This document shows positions 18,423-31,397 of a stretch of 64,000 nucleotides of DNA, one piece after another (position 1 is the first letter of the stretch; the number at the start of each line of letters is the position of its first letter). The notes below the pieces were generated by a model. It ran no database searches, was not told the DNA's origin, and worked only from the letters and a program-made list of their open reading frames with translations. Source of the DNA: Trichopria drosophilae (taxonomy: Eukaryota; Arthropoda; Insecta; Hymenoptera; Diapriidae); the NCBI GenBank assembly GCA_030407085.1, contig CM059583.1:210612001-210676000 (forward strand), written 5' to 3'. The translations under genes were made by a program, and so were the position numbers.

Positions 18423-21400
18423 ATGGACGAAATGTTTGGGAACGGAAGTGCGGAAGTCTCGTCAAGAAGTTCATCGCCATTGAGTTTGAACGATTCTGGC
18501 TTAGGATCTTGCGGAAACCTCGTGAAAACATTGGAAAGAGGTGTAAGGTTATTACTTTGTTTACTTTTGTTTGAGCTTAAAGACATACGTGGGCATGTTT
18601 GTATTTTATTCAATTGGAATCGCCAATTATTCATATATTTTATTAGTTGTAATTGTGTATACCATGTGCAGTTTTTTTGCAGTCGAAAATGTTCTAAAAA
18701 CAATTTCATAGATAACCTCAAATGTGCAATTCATTTCATATTGCTTTTGTCCATGGCGTATGTTCAAGTCCAAGCACCTTAGCTTAGAATAACAGGGTTA
18801 CAAAAATCTGGTATTTAATCTTGGTAGTTTAAACAAATAAACGTTTATCCAATAAATCTATTAATTCCTTTTCGAGTCTTTTGAGGTTTTATGCGCATAT
18901 TTTATTTTGAAAGTCTATATAACTGTATATTTCATACAATGGTGGTCAGCTGGTATACGAATTTTAATAATTCCGACAGGTACGATGCTGACATTTATTT
19001 GTGATTCCAATATTGCTTATTTATCACTGCAAAACCAAAGACTTTAGGGTCCATTCATAAACTACGTTACCATTTCGCGGGGGGGAGGGGGTTGGCCAAG
19101 AACTGCGGTCTATATAAAATCTATGTACAAAAATCATAAAACAGTCTACGAAGGGGGGGGGGGTAAAAACTGCCAAAAAATGGTCTGCGTAGTTTATGGA
19201 TGGCTCCTTATTGCTATTTTAGATTGTATTGTATGCGCGTATATGTAATTGTATCGAATATCGAGCAAATAAGAAATCATAATTTCCCGATAATTTTTTT
19301 TAGTACAAAATTAATGTGCACACAAATATTTTGATTCTTTTCCTTCTGTGCACACTTTGTTTTCATGTATATACATTAGGGTGGGTCGAAAAACCCTTTT
19401 ATCGAATTCGAAATTATTTATTCGTTAAAGGAATCACATTAGAACTCCCTTATAGGAAATATATTATTGGCTTTTCCGCTATAACTGTTATATTAATTTA
19501 ATTACACAGTATTTTCCGCGTCTATGGACTAACTTATCCGTCGAGAAAAAATTTGAATGACCAAGTTATCGTATTGTAAAGTTTTGTCTCCAAATTTCAC
19601 GCAAGCCAAAAAGTTTCTTATTCACAGTACTATAACTTGGTCATTCAAACTTTTCTCTCGACTAATAAGTTTGTCAATGGATGTGGAAAATGGTAAAAAA
19701 TGTATCTCTCCCTGTCATAATACTGTTTAATTTTTGTTACGTATTATAAGTTAAAAACAAATTATATATTATATATTACATATTCTTTTACCGAATGCTT
19801 GCCAAAAAAATTACCGCATAAAAGATACGATAACTCGAAATGATCGTTTTCGACGCAATCAGTGCCTCTTTTACTCGTTTAGAATATGATATTTGATGGC
19901 CCAAAATTTTAGAATATGCCGATACGAGAGCTGTGCACAAATAACGAGAAATATTTTGTCTTTTTCTATTTTTTAAACAAGAAATTACATTCGTTCAAAT
20001 CGGTATTTCGGTATCGTATCTTGATTTTTTATATTCAAACGTTGCGATTTATTTAAATACCGTGAGAAATTTTTATTGATTACAATTGGGCCATCTTAAT
20101 TGATTTGGAGAAACGTTTAAAAGGATTTAGTTAAGTGTTGTTTGTTGTTTCTTGGTAAGCGGATAGTTAATAGAATAAAATGTACACTAATTAAGTTTCG
20201 GTCAATTTATTTAACCCTTTGCGGGTACATTTTTCTTTATACGGAAAACGGCTGAAAATTGTTACACGGGGGTTTTCGGGGTCGCTGATTACGAATCTGA
20301 AGTCAGATTTTGTAAATTCAAAATGGCGGCTCGAAGATGGCCGACATAAATGTAAAAAATTTACTTGATTTTGATGAAAGTTGGTACTCGGGGGTTTTTG
20401 GGATCGCTGATTGCGAATATGAAGTCAGATTTTGTAAATTCAAAATGGTGGACCCAAGATGGCCTACATAAATGTAAAAATTTACTTGATAGAGATAAAA
20501 CTTGATACTCTATGTACTCGGAATTCTAAATATAAAAGTCAGAGATCAGATTCGTAATAAGCGACCCCAAAAACCCCCTCGTACGCAGCTTCATCAATAT
20601 CGGGTACATTTTCATATTTCGATCGGACATCTTGGATCCTCCATTTTGAATATTCAAAATCCGAGGCCAGATTCAAAATCTGCGACCCCAGAAACCCCCG
20701 AGTAACCAGTTTCAAGTAAACCAGATGAATTTTAACAAATTCATCCGCCATATTGTTTCCGCCATTTTGTATTTTTCAAAACCGACTTCAAATTCGTAAT
20801 CAGCGACCCCGAAAACCCCCGAGGACCGAATTTGGTTCTAATTTACCTTTTAGTTCGTTCAAAAACGATTTCTTTCTAAAAAATCGACGATTTTTTAAAT
20901 TTATTTATACTTGTTAAGAATTTTGCGTAATTGCATTTATTATCCTTTTCGTTACGTACTAAAAAGCCCCCTCTACCACTGTAAAAAGATTTTTTGAATA
21001 TTGCTTCGAAAGCATTGAAACTAGACAGAAAATATGTGAATTAAAAAGGTGGTAATCTGGGTTACCACTGCGCCTCAAAGGGTTAAGACCCTCTTCAGAA
21101 ATGTATTAAAAATTCTGTAAAATAGTAACGGATTAAGAAATTATTTATTTTTGAAGTTTTTTCAACTTCAATATTTTAGATTTAGTTAGATATCTGAAAT
21201 TACTTCACAGTTATGCGAATTATTACATTAATATTATATTAATATTGTTATCGAAAGTTATGCATAAAATGACGTGGGATGAACATTTATACTATCAGTT
21301 ATCTACAAAAAAAAATGATATTGCAGATATTTTTTCCAAATAATAATATAAGTTGAAACTTTGTACGTATTTCGCTTGCTAAGGAATTTTAAATTGGAAA

Positions 21401-24400
21401 TCTATATGGTCATGACTGTTTAATATGCGACTTTTCTACAAATGACGTTTCATCACAATCATTATAGAGACGACAGTTCCATATACGCCTTTTCAACATA
21501 AACTTTTTATCACGTGATCGTTTCAGCACAACATAATCTAAAAAATTTCTATATAACCAACCTGACCTAACCATTTCTGAATCACATAACGACACCTGCA
21601 TTCTGTAAAATATAACAAATTAACTTATCCTAACATAGTGTAACGAACTCGCGCGTACAAACGTATATCCAAATGTTTTATTGCTACATCACGTGAGCCA
21701 ACAATTACTGATGCAGATTTAGAAGAGAAAGCGAAAATTATAAAAATAAATGTAAAGAATCTCGATTGAAGAAGGATTAGTAAAATAAATAATTTTTGAG
21801 TTATCGCGCATAATGTTAAATTATATTCAACGTCTAATGTTAAAATGTTACAATTGAATAAATTATATAATCAAATATTTATTATATTGTATTTAAATGT
21901 ATATATTGTATAATCAGACACATCGACAATTCTACAGAACTTTTCACTTTCGAGTAAAAAAAACGAAATATTTATTGTTGAAGCTTTGAATATTTTTATA
22001 ATGATAGATAATAAATTCTAAATTATGTTCAGGGGATTTATAAAGAAATTTTAGAGCTACTATAAAAATAGAAAATCGTAGATAATTCATAGGTCAACAT
22101 TTGATTTACGTGAGAACGCCGGAAGCGCTTAGATGCTGGTACGCGGTCGCTGATGACAACCAGAAGGTCGGTTAATCCCCATCACGTCAGATTCAAGGTC
22201 ATTTGAGGGGCAAGTAGAGAAAAAACCATCGGAAAAATTTGAAAAAATTCACGAATATGTTTTTGAGGTCTCTGAATCCGAATCCGGCTTTTAATTATAC
22301 GTTGGATCTATCTGTAGACGTCCTTTAAGGTTATTTTAAGGGTTTTTGAGATAAAAATGGTAAGTATGAAAAATTCATACATATGTTTTCGAGATCAGCA
22401 AATCGTATTCTGAGGTCAGTTAATCTTCATAAGGGTATAAGGGATCCCTAAAATTGTTATTTAGCTTATTTATTTATATTTTCAGTATTAGTTCAGTTTG
22501 ACATTTTTCGAGGGACAAATCTAGATTTTTCAATTACATTTTCTTCTAGTCATCTTCGTTTCACTTAGTTTTAAAAAAGATACTCCTTTCTTTCCTTTAC
22601 CCAAATCATTTGAAACGTCTTCATTATATTGGGAGTTGTTTTTATATTTATCTGCAACATTGCATCGATTCGAGTACGCTTTTATATGATTGCAGTCCTA
22701 TCCCTAATGAAAAATTGTTTCAGTTCGAGAAAAACGATGGCGACACTAAAATGAAAAGTTCTGTAGACCATATACTGTATACGACCGCTATACTTTATAA
22801 TGAAAAATGTGTAAGGTGCAATCTTCTGTTTTGTATCAACGTTTGTTTGGCAAAAATCCTACTTCTGTTACGTACAATCTTTAATTTACATCACATGCTA
22901 TTTTTAACAATTTTAATCCTGTATAAAACTATTGTACATTATCTTTGAAACAAGTATCATGCATTAGTACAGTTAAAAACAGTTATGTAAAGTCTATATT
23001 TTTATATAAATAAGTTTTAATTAAATCATAAATTGATAAAATATATACTGCAGATTTGTGCATGTTTATCAAAGTAGTTATTTTCGTTACAAGTGTGCGA
23101 ATACTTACTTTCATGTTATGAATAAAATTTGTCCTCGTAACAAGTATAAAATTATTATTGCGAATTTATACCAACAAATTAAAATTCGAAAAAGTTGGAA
23201 ACTCCTATCTTCCATCCCAGGTAGAAATGTACGGAGTAAAATCCCGGCAAGATACTAACCCGATATCGACAGCCAATATGAATTAACGGAAATGAGTCGG
23301 TACTAAAAATAAACCGGCGAAACTCCGATCTAATACTGGTATCCAGGACTCTTTGCGACAATAAATTACTACTATATATAATACCGTTAAAGTACTGACA
23401 CGTACTGGTACTGTATTCACTCATGAACGGGAACTAACTGGCGGATAAAATTACTACTGACACAACACTGGCTGCCAGTACTGACATCAGTAAGAAATAA
23501 CATCCGAAGCGCTGGAGTACGTCAGTACTAATCCAGTACAGGTAGCCAGTAATATATTTGATATTAAAACAGTACTAACCCAATATTGATTGACAGTACA
23601 ACTGTACCGTAATCGGTACGAAATAAAGTGTGACTGTCGGGGTCTGTTGTAATACTGTTTACCAGTACTATTTTCAGTGTTAAATTATTACTATATTAGC
23701 GCTATATTATTAGCTGTATCACTACAGCGCGCGTATTAATCCAGTTAGCATTTCCCTATCTCAAACACGTCGATGTTCCGTCACAACATTTTTTGCTGGC
23801 GTCTCTTTTTTCTGTCAAATCGATATTGCTGTGCGGTCACCAAGACGTCGAAAAAATTACAGTCATTTTGGCGAATTTAAACACTGTGTTGTGGCATTTT
23901 AACGCCTCTATTATCTCTATAGTACACATCTGTACTTAGAACACACAGCTAATACATCATGTTAAAGTCTTGAATGGCATTTTTTCACTACAGCTTTCGG
24001 CGGTTGAACTTTGGTTAAAAAAAAGGTCCTAAAAAATTTTCAAGCAACCTTTTTCGAAAAATGCAGTGATTATTATGAAATATTGATTTTCGGAGTTACA
24101 GAGCCAGAATTTCGTAAACGGATAAAAATTATTTCTTTGATTTCACAGTTCCGGCGCCGTTACTTGCTCGTCTCAAAATCTTGTCGAATTACAGGAGTTT
24201 TAGGCAATTATCGTGAAAAGACGCGTTACCACTGCAATTTTAGGGAAATTAAAAACATGACTGACTTTGCACAATCCCTTTTCGTACAGTAATCGCAGCA
24301 AACTATTAGCAATAAATTGGACGTATTTCTGTAGTTATATTTCGGTTTTGTTACGTAATATTTCAACGTTGCATGATTCGAATAAAAAGAATTCAATGCG

Positions 24401-26740
24401 TTTAGTTGACTCTTCAAGTGGCTGATGCTCCGTTATGAGTAGTAGATTACTACTTTTTCAGACTATCATAATGTTGATATGAATACCCATTTAATTCAAC
24501 AAAAAGCCTATAGGACAACCCGTATACAATTTGTCATTCGTATTTCGAGCTCCTTAAAGCACTTCGGCTTTCCTCCAAAACCCATTATAAATAATTTTTT
24601 ATGAAGATAGCGTGGTTGATGCTTTAAGGAAGCAATGTATGTTGGTTCATTCTAGGTATTTTTATTATTATCCCATTTTTGCTTTCATCAGTTCTTATTT
24701 ATTATTTTTATTAGGTTATTATCCTTCGAGATGAAGTTCAACACGCACCGAAAATTAGTGCTGACTTGGATGGAAGACTGGACTGGTTTCATCAGGTTTC
24801 AAATCAGCTGTCCTACAAACTAGACTCCTTAAAATGCCTCCCGGAAATATTGAACGTATTTCCAGAGGTCCAGGAAAAAATTGAAACATTCGCTGGACGA
24901 ATCTCATCAATGTGGAACGTTGCAAATCAACAAGTAATTAAGAGTTCATGCATTTTTTAATATCACTTCCCAACTTTATAAGTCATATGCTTTCATCTTG
25001 CAACGATTTTATTCTGAATTAATATTTAAAATATTTCCTACTATTTTTACGTTTTTTGTATTTTTTAAGGTATACGCAGAATATTTGAACATTCGAGTAG
25101 CAAGTCACAATATAGCCAGCATTCCTCTTCTCACGCTCCTTAACCACATTCGAAAAGAAGCGAACGCTGCGCACGTATCATTGCAGATAGGGGAGGTTCT
25201 TTACGATCGAAATGCTGTGGAGATTGGGTACGCCATTTACAACGAAATTATTCGTTTATTAGCCGTTTTGGATCATTGTGACGAAAAGGTATATTTAATA
25301 AAATATTACTACATTTTTGAAGTTAGAAAGTTTCCAATATTTCGCATCCCAAATAGTGCCATTATGTATTTAATTTCCAAAAATTTTATCGTTAACCAAT
25401 TTTTCACAAGTAAAAAATAACCAATATTTCATCTCTTAACTACACGGAGAGAACTGTGCAAGTCCGTAACTGCATGGATTCCTTCGCCACCAAATTAAGA
25501 TTTTGGGCTGATTCTGCACCACATGTCGCGAGATATCAACCTAAGAAACCCACAGTCTGAGACTGTGAAAACGCTCTAGGCTGAGGCAGCAAACTCAATG
25601 CTTTCTTGTAGGAAATTTCCTCCTCTACAAAAAAGGTTTAGTAAAGTTTTTCGCTATCTTGCACCATTTTCGATACGGAGGCAATGGAATGAAAAACAAC
25701 GTATTCGGCGTCCGACGCCATATTTGCCTTTTTTCTAAAAACTCGATGTTCTTCGTTCTATCGCTTCCGTTTCGAATTCCGCGCAAAATAGAGCAAAACT
25801 TTACTAAACCTTTTTTGTAGAGGAGGAAGTCCCGGAGAACCCTAGTCTAAAAAGTATAACTTAAGCGTGAGCAAGCCTCAAAAAAAGCACCGTGGTTTGT
25901 TGTCAGCTTAGAGCGTTTTCACGGTCTCAGACTGTGGGTTTCTTAGATTGATACCTCGCTTTACACGGTGCAGAACTAGACATGAATCTTAGTTTGGTGA
26001 CGAAGAAATCCCTGCAGTTTCAGTCTTGTACAGTTTTTTCAGCTTATGTTGCCAGTTCAGTTATGTTGCCAGATCACTAGCAAAGTGAAGAGAAGGCAAA
26101 CGAACAATTACCTTCCTTCTTCTCGCCATTACGCAGGAAGTGCCTAAAAATAGTGAAAATCCATGTTCTGTAGGGACTAGTCTTCCAAGTTGCAAGTTTA
26201 TAATTCAGTGAACAGACACCACTTTACCAGTGCAAAAATAGTCACTGTTTCAAACAGTGGCGAAATTGTCACTGAAAATTATTAACTATTGACTGAATTT
26301 CAGACTTTTTCAAATTAAGAGAATAATTATGATAGCATTAAATATTGATTGTTTATTTTCTGCGACGTATAATACACATATATAATTTGAACACTTTTTA
26401 TGATATAATTTAGGTTCAGCAGTATCTCACCATTTGCAAAATAACTCCGTTCCTAATGAAGTTGGATGCACTGATTGACGATTACGTTGCGAACATCAAA
26501 TGTCAGCCTCCAAAAAATTCTAAAGAGTATGATCTTTCTGCATTTTCCTTTGCTGCCAGATTACTCACTGGTGAACTGTTACACATCGAAGATCCGATTT
26601 ACCCAGATCATTCGTTAACTATTAGTACGCACCAGAAGCCTGTATATATTGTGAAGAGAAGAGTAGTTCGGAAAAGAAAAATCTCAGAAACCAATCCGAA
26701 TCCTTCTCCTCAAATTGTTAAAATTACCAAATACGCGTAA
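18423..26740 (+). CDS. Unrecognised 294-aa protein, 4 coding exons
   Basis: I do not recognise the family. Coding exons are 18423-18542, 24715-24933, 25070-25288 and 26414-26740, totalling 885 nt. Every junction is phase 0. Donors are AGAGGT|GTAAGG, CAACAA|GTAATT and GAAAAG|GTATAT; acceptors are TTATTAG, TTTTAAG and AATTTAG. Exons 2 and 3 are both exactly 219 nt. The N terminus is Ser-rich (SSRSSSPLSLNDSGLGSCG). The middle is predicted all-alpha and Leu-rich (LDWFHQVSNQLSYKLDSL, SIPLLTLLNHIRKEANAAH). The C terminus has a strong basic cluster, VKRRVVRKRKI, consistent with nuclear import. No enzyme motif, signal peptide or membrane segment. The first exon is joined across a 6.2-kb repeat-filled intron and is the least certain part; exons 2-4 are well supported by splice sites and open frames. 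Confidence 0.78.
19047..19207. mobile_element. 161-bp PIF/Harbinger-like MITE, TSD TTA
   Basis: GGGTCCATTCATAAACTACG at the left is mirrored by CGTAGTTTATGGATGGCTCC at the right. Both ends are flanked by TTA (19044-19046 and 19208-19210). A 3-bp TWA duplication and G-rich termini fit PIF/Harbinger. The interior contains long G runs. Confidence 0.7.
19510..19697. mobile_element. ~188-bp fold-back element
   Basis: AATTTGAATGACCAAGTTAT near 19551 is mirrored by ATAACTTGGTCATTCAAACT near 19630. The inverted similarity extends outward through GTCGAGA and CTATGGAC to GTATTTTCC. No coding content. Confidence 0.65.
20215..21082. mobile_element. 868-bp piggyBac-type non-autonomous element, TTAA duplication
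   Basis: Both termini carry CCCTTTG (left CCCTTTGCGGG, right in reverse complement CCCTTTGAGGC). Each is directly flanked by TTAA (20211-20214 and 21083-21086), the hallmark of piggyBac insertion. No transposase is present. The interior contains several copies, in both orientations, of a ~120-bp unit with the words GGTCGCTGATTACGAATCTG, AAAATGGCGG and CGGGGGTTTT. Related units occur at 29.1-29.6 and 38.3-38.6 kb. Confidence 0.75.
25443..26043. mobile_element. ~600-bp element with ~200-bp inverted arms in intron 3
   Basis: The left arm starts near CACGGAGAGAACTGTGCAAG; the right arm ends CTTGTACAGTTTTTTC. The arms share, in inverted order, AAGAAACCCACAGTCTGAGA, GTGAAAACGCTCTA and AGGTTTAGTAAAGTTTT. 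Exact ends and duplication are unclear. It lies wholly inside intron 3 (25289-26413) of the 294-aa gene. Confidence 0.7.
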
Positions 26741-27649
26741 GCTAAGCTAAGTTTGTGACAAGTGATTTAATCATATTCAATATCTAGGTACCATATTTTG
26801 TCGATACAAAGTATTTTGTAAAAAAAAGTACGCCATTTCTTTCGTTGTCTATTGTGTTATGTTATGTAATTTTAGTTTAGTTATTTACAATTTCATTTAT
26901 ATATATATATATATAGATATATATTATATATTTTCAAATGTAAGCCAAATTGTACATTAATAATCTTTCGTAATATATCAACCTTCCACGTGTTTTATTG
27001 GATCATTACCCACAAATCCCAAACAAGAATGGGCCACACCATATAAGAATGTCAAGATACGTAGCTTTTATACATATAAATAACACCAGCAATAACGTAT
27101 ATGTAATTTCTTATCCGTATCCCTATAGTATTATCATTAACTATCATTCTTCTTCAAAGGATTGACGAATGTGTCAATTAATCAAAATTGGTTAATATGA
27201 TGTAGTGCCTCCTGTACATATGAACATATTGGGAGATGTATGATTGAAGTAGTTATCTGCGTACAATGAGCGTAAAATGCGACTTTACAATCAAAAATTC
27301 AAAATGTGAACGTGACAAATGCTGTGTCTACTATTACACAGAAGCAACAAATAATAACTGTACATTTACGTTTAAATGAAGACGAAATACATTATTGTTA
27401 TTAACATCGATAAAATGTTACAAAAATGAGTTACAATGTTATATTTTTGAAAAGCGTTCTTAGATTATAACTTATCATTAAACATGAAATGTATTATTGA
27501 TAGTACATTATTAATGATAAAACATGCGTTCAATAACGTTGGTTGCGTATGTTACGCCACTACGACGAAAAATTATGTTCGCACCGTAAAAGAACGTGAC
27601 GCCTATGGTACGAAAATAACTACAGCATTCTAGCATTTGCAAAACATTG
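26741..27649. other. Intergenic, 3' flank of the 294-aa gene
   Basis: AT-rich, containing an AT microsatellite near 26900-26930. No clear gene. The 3' UTR of the upstream gene is expected here. Confidence 0.35.
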
Positions 27650-28110
27650 GAGTCCTTCTTTAAAGTCTTCATTGAGAAAGGCGGTTAAGGAGGAATTATT
27701 GAAAGTATCCCAAAAAGGGTTCTGGCTCATTTGAAGCTCCAAGTTTAAACGCGGAAATTAAAGATTGTCTCAGAGAAAATGTAATCAAGAGAGACAAATA
27801 TTTTTCGATTACAGAAAATGTGACTGGTACAGCATTAGTCCCAGCAATAAATTGCTTCCAATCCGGGATAATAAATCATTTTATTTAATTTGTGGAAATC
27901 GGCTAGTCATGGCTGAAATTCATCGTTCTGAAACCTTCCCTTGGAGAGCATTTATTCTACCATGTCTGATCAAAGCGATTGCAGAGAAATCGATCAATTT
28001 GTATTTGGAGAAAAACTTGGTGACTCTATTATTCAGCAGAAAATGATTAACAAAAGTTGGTCAAGAATTAAAAATTCAACCAAACACGTGACCACTTTGC
28101 CATTAAAAAC
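27650..28110 (+). pseudogene. Degenerate gag-like ORF of a DIRS-type retroelement
   Basis: Reading across frame shifts gives WSPSLKSSLRKAVKEELL, APSLNAEIKDCLREN, VIKRDKYFSITEN, AEIHRSETFPWRAFILP and EIDQFVFGEKLGDSI. These match, in the same order, segments of the intact gag-like ORF at the end of this window (IWTNIIKKGL, PPKLNLEVKAAV, IIKRDERIIEKQEKI, LQHDKTEIRKSLIL, SDEWLFGKDLVDKL). At least two frame shifts are present, so it is a dead copy. The longer single-frame ORFs there (from 27765 and 27941) are slices of this pseudogene, not genes. Confidence 0.7.
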
Positions 28111-29141
28111 GACAATGGTTAAACTGAAAGGACCAGTCGGTGTAACAAACGTCGACACTCCAGATGGATCACGAACCGAAAAATGTTTTGAAAATGTCGG
28201 TAGGAAAAGAGTCACTCAATCTCCTAAAGTAAGAGAAACTGCAGGATGACTAAAATACTTTTATTCCTCTTGATTCCATAAAAGGACATAACATTGTTTT
28301 CAAAAAGTCCTGGATTCAGTCCACAATTTCGAAATATATTTGGTCTATATTCAAAGTCAATTGTTACAGAAAGTGAAATTACGAGTTTATTATAAATCAG
28401 AGCAATTGAATTATGTAGTCCGACATCTGGCCAATTTTTTCCAAATATTTTGTATATAGAAAAAGGATAAAATAAGTAGTTTGTTTATTAATAATGAGTA
28501 GACACCATAAAAGATTACGTAATATAGATAGAGAGAATTGCAGAAATGTAGTTGGATTTAATGAAGATCAAAAAGTTGATTGGAGATGAATGTTTGAGAA
28601 GAAGTAACAGCTAAACAATAACAAAGAACTTTGAACCATAGAGAAAGAAAGATGGAAATACTATGAGCGCGCACATGTTTCAGGAGCAACGGTTTGTTCA
28701 AAAAATGAGGATGAAACGTTGTCCGCTTATATTGCCGCAGTGAATGATTATTAAAAAATGTTCATGACCTTGCTCATTTTGCAACGGACGGAGTGGGAAT
28801 CCTCAGAACAGGCAGTGATAGTTCAAAGGAAAAACTACGTTTCTAAGCGAACATGGCACGACGCACGCAGGGATTAGAGTAAGGTTTCGCGGACATTTTT
28901 TTTTATGGACCACCCCCTGGCGAATTGTTAACCGATCTTGATAAATCTGTTATTAAAATACTCAGGAATGATTGTAGTATCATTGTGGAAGTCGCATTTT
29001 CGATATCTTGAATATTCGCTGACCTGTGCGTTCTCAAAGTCACCATATTTCTTTGATTCCAAACAGCTCATCGGAGCATCCACTTTTCGATGAAATTAAA
29101 ATCATGGCTGTTTAAGTTTTCGGTGCACTAAGCTGTTTTGG
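28111..29141. other. Intergenic, possible retroelement debris
   Basis: No gene can be supported. Around 28680-28870 a frame reads like fragments of a retroelement gag (ETLSAYIAAVNDY, then stop), too decayed to classify. Confidence 0.3.
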
Positions 29142-29600
29142 GGGTCGCTGAATTCGAATCTCGTACTGGATTTTCGAAATTCAAAATGGCGGCATCCAAA
29201 ATGGCGGACGAATTTAAAAAAATGCTTAGATTTGCTTGAAACTTGTTATTCGGGGGTTTTTTGGGTCGCTGAATTCGAATCTCGTATTGGATTTTCGAAA
29301 TTCAAAATGGCGACATCCAAAATGGCGGACGAATTTAAAAAAAAATGCTTAGATTCGCTTGAAACTTGTTACTCGAGGGTTTTTTGGGTCGCTGAATTCG
29401 AATCTCGTACTGGATTTTCGAAATTCAAAATGGCGGCATCCAAAATGGCGGACGAATTTAAAAAAAAATGCTTAGATTCGCTCGAAACTTGTTATCCGGG
29501 GATCTTTTGGGTCGCTGAATTCGAATCTCGTACTGGATTTTTGAACTTCAAAATGGCGGCATCCAAAATGGCGGACAAATTGGTAAAAATTGAACGGGCT
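29142..29600. repeat. Tandem repeat, 4 copies of 121-123 bp
   Basis: GGGTCGCTGAATTCGAATCT starts at 29142, 29263, 29386 and 29509. Each unit also holds ATTCAAAATGGCGGCATCC (or a close variant), AAATGGCGGACGAATTT and GCTTGAAACTTGTTA. The last unit is diverged at its 3' end. A plus-strand frame of 129 codons stays open across the array (29232-29621) because two spacings are multiples of three. It encodes a repeating 41-residue unit (LETCYSGVFWVAEFESRTGF) and is more likely a consequence of the repeat than a gene. Confidence 0.9.
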
Positions 29601-29621
29601 TTAAAAAAGGATCGAATATAG

Positions 29622-30116
29622 TAAATCCTCTCATATTCAATTTTGACTAACACAAAAATGAAGCAATTGTGCAGTGTTAAAGAAAATATATATTCGGAAA
29701 AAAGGCGATATCGAAGAAATAAATGTAATGAAAGTAAGTCTTTCTTGGTAACTGCTAGGTATCAGCATTAAATATGCTCTCTAAAGTATATATAAAATAA
29801 TGTAAAACATGAAAAATAATGTATGTGAAATTTAATATTTTTGAATGGGAAACAAATATTTATTACCTGAATCTGACAATTTATATACATTTATATGAGA
29901 TATTTAATCTCATAATGTATAAAATATATATTACTCGTAAATGTGAACTTTATTCAATTTGACGCCCAGTTTTGAAAATGGATACACTCATATTGTGGAA
30001 ATATTTTTCAGCATATACCACGTTTGTCAAATTAATACACTAATATGAATGAAGTGTATAATGCTTCTTCACAGTGTCAATATACAAAAATTTTTTTTGT
30101 TACAAAAACAAAATTT
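29622..30116. other. AT-rich intergenic DNA
   Basis: Nothing recognised on either strand. Confidence 0.35.
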
Positions 30117-30119
30117 AAA

Positions 30120-30460
30120 TTAGATGAGTTTAGCGATGCGGAAGTTGCAGGGGATCAAAAATTAAGAACATCAACATCGGGATACTTGTTATAATTAAAT
30201 AGTAGTGTAATCATTTGGGGATCATGTAAGAAATAGGTGAAAGCGTTGTCAACAACCGAATTCAAATATACTGCAGGTAGTCAGATGTATATAAAGAAGT
30301 AATTTGGGCAACTACATTGTTACTCCAATTGATCCAAGATAGGATACATATTCCAACTTTGTATATAGAACAATTCGAAAAGGAGAAATTTCTATTAGAA
30401 TACGTCCGTAGTGAAAAGCAGCAAGTGGATAGATTTACCAAATTCCTTGGTAACGGTAGA
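30120..30460 (+). pseudogene. Ty1/copia-type RNase H fragment
   Basis: The frame from about 30124 reads DEFSDAEVAGDQKLRTSTSG, then YLL, stop, LNSSVIIWGSCKK, stop, and KALSTTEFKYTAGSQ. This is the classic order of the C-terminal copia pol region (SDADWAGD..RRSTSGY, ISWSSKKQ, ALSSTEAEYxA). Three in-frame stops in 130 codons show it is dead. The ORF from 30317 is the frame-shifted remainder. Confidence 0.75.
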
Positions 30461-30499
30461 TTAAAAAAAAATCAGAAGCGATATAGGAATAAAAATCTG

Positions 30500-31395
30500 T
30501 GCATAATGTAGTTAGGCATACGTATTTCAGTAATTGTAAGGAGTGTTAATATAAATAGAATTTATAAATGATTCATATGGGTGCTACAAGCCGCGTAGTC
30601 GATTTATTATATTCTCTTTTGTACACTATCGAGATAAATAATATGAGTTGAACAGATGAAACCATCATTACGGAACCAAAAGTCATATACTGTCATATAC
30701 TATACAAAATTAAAACTGAACCCTACAAGAGCCTCGTAAAGTCGACAAAATACAGTACGACAAATAAATCGATATTAATAACAAAATGTTATGAAAACGA
30801 GTGCAAATAGGGTTCAATTTTAATTTAATCGCATCGTATTAGAGGACAAAAAATGTTTGTGTTTTCAAGGCCTACAACTTTTTCCAGTGTGATATTTCGA
30901 TAGCTATGTGTCGAAACGAGTTAGACGCGAAAAACCTGAAAAATCGGCATTTACCCCCGTTTTTATGGCTATAAGAGAAATATTCATTGTAGGTCAAAAA
31001 CCAACAGAGGCAACTTGTATAGCTTGAAAATATCTTTAAAATGAGCTTCGGTTCGCTCAGATACCTTCATACAGAGCCGAGATATTTAAAAAAAAAGTGA
31101 TTTTTCCCCCTAAATTTTAGTGTTGAATAACTTAAAAACTCTACCTTCCCGGAAATCTTTTCAGAGGAAAAAGTTGCTCAGAATTATCTGTACAATCTAC
31201 AGTTAGCCGCTGGGTAATGGTTGGCCGATCACCCTGTATAAGCAAAATAAAGATCTGAAAAAAAATTACTTATTTCACTGATGGTCAGTGCCAGCCTCTC
31301 CAGTGGGTTCGATGAATGCAATTATCTTGAAGTTGATGAAGTTGAGTTCCACTTGATCCTTGCTTATTTTTTTGTTTGCAAATAAAACATTTAGT
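30500..31395. other. Intergenic DNA with a probable transposon remnant
   Basis: No gene. A stretch ending ATCACCCTGTATAAGC near 31245 resembles the CACCCTGTATA termini of the element at 43.6-44.3 kb; its other end was not found. Confidence 0.3.
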
Positions 31396-31397
31396 AA

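Larger units (their letters stand above)
18543..24714 (+). other. Intron 1 of the 294-aa gene
   Basis: A 6.2-kb intron packed with repeats: a Harbinger-type MITE (19047-19207), a fold-back (19510-19697) and a piggyBac-type element (20215-21082). A diffuse zone at about 23200-23720 is rich in CCAGTACT/AGTACTAACCCAGTA words, probably a decayed repeat. The parts 21087-23180 and 23720-24714 are AT-rich and show nothing I can name. Confidence 0.55.

Noticed and set aside
23200..23720. A satellite array built of CCAGTACT words
   Set aside because: Words recur but without a constant period; reported only as a diffuse repeat-like zone.
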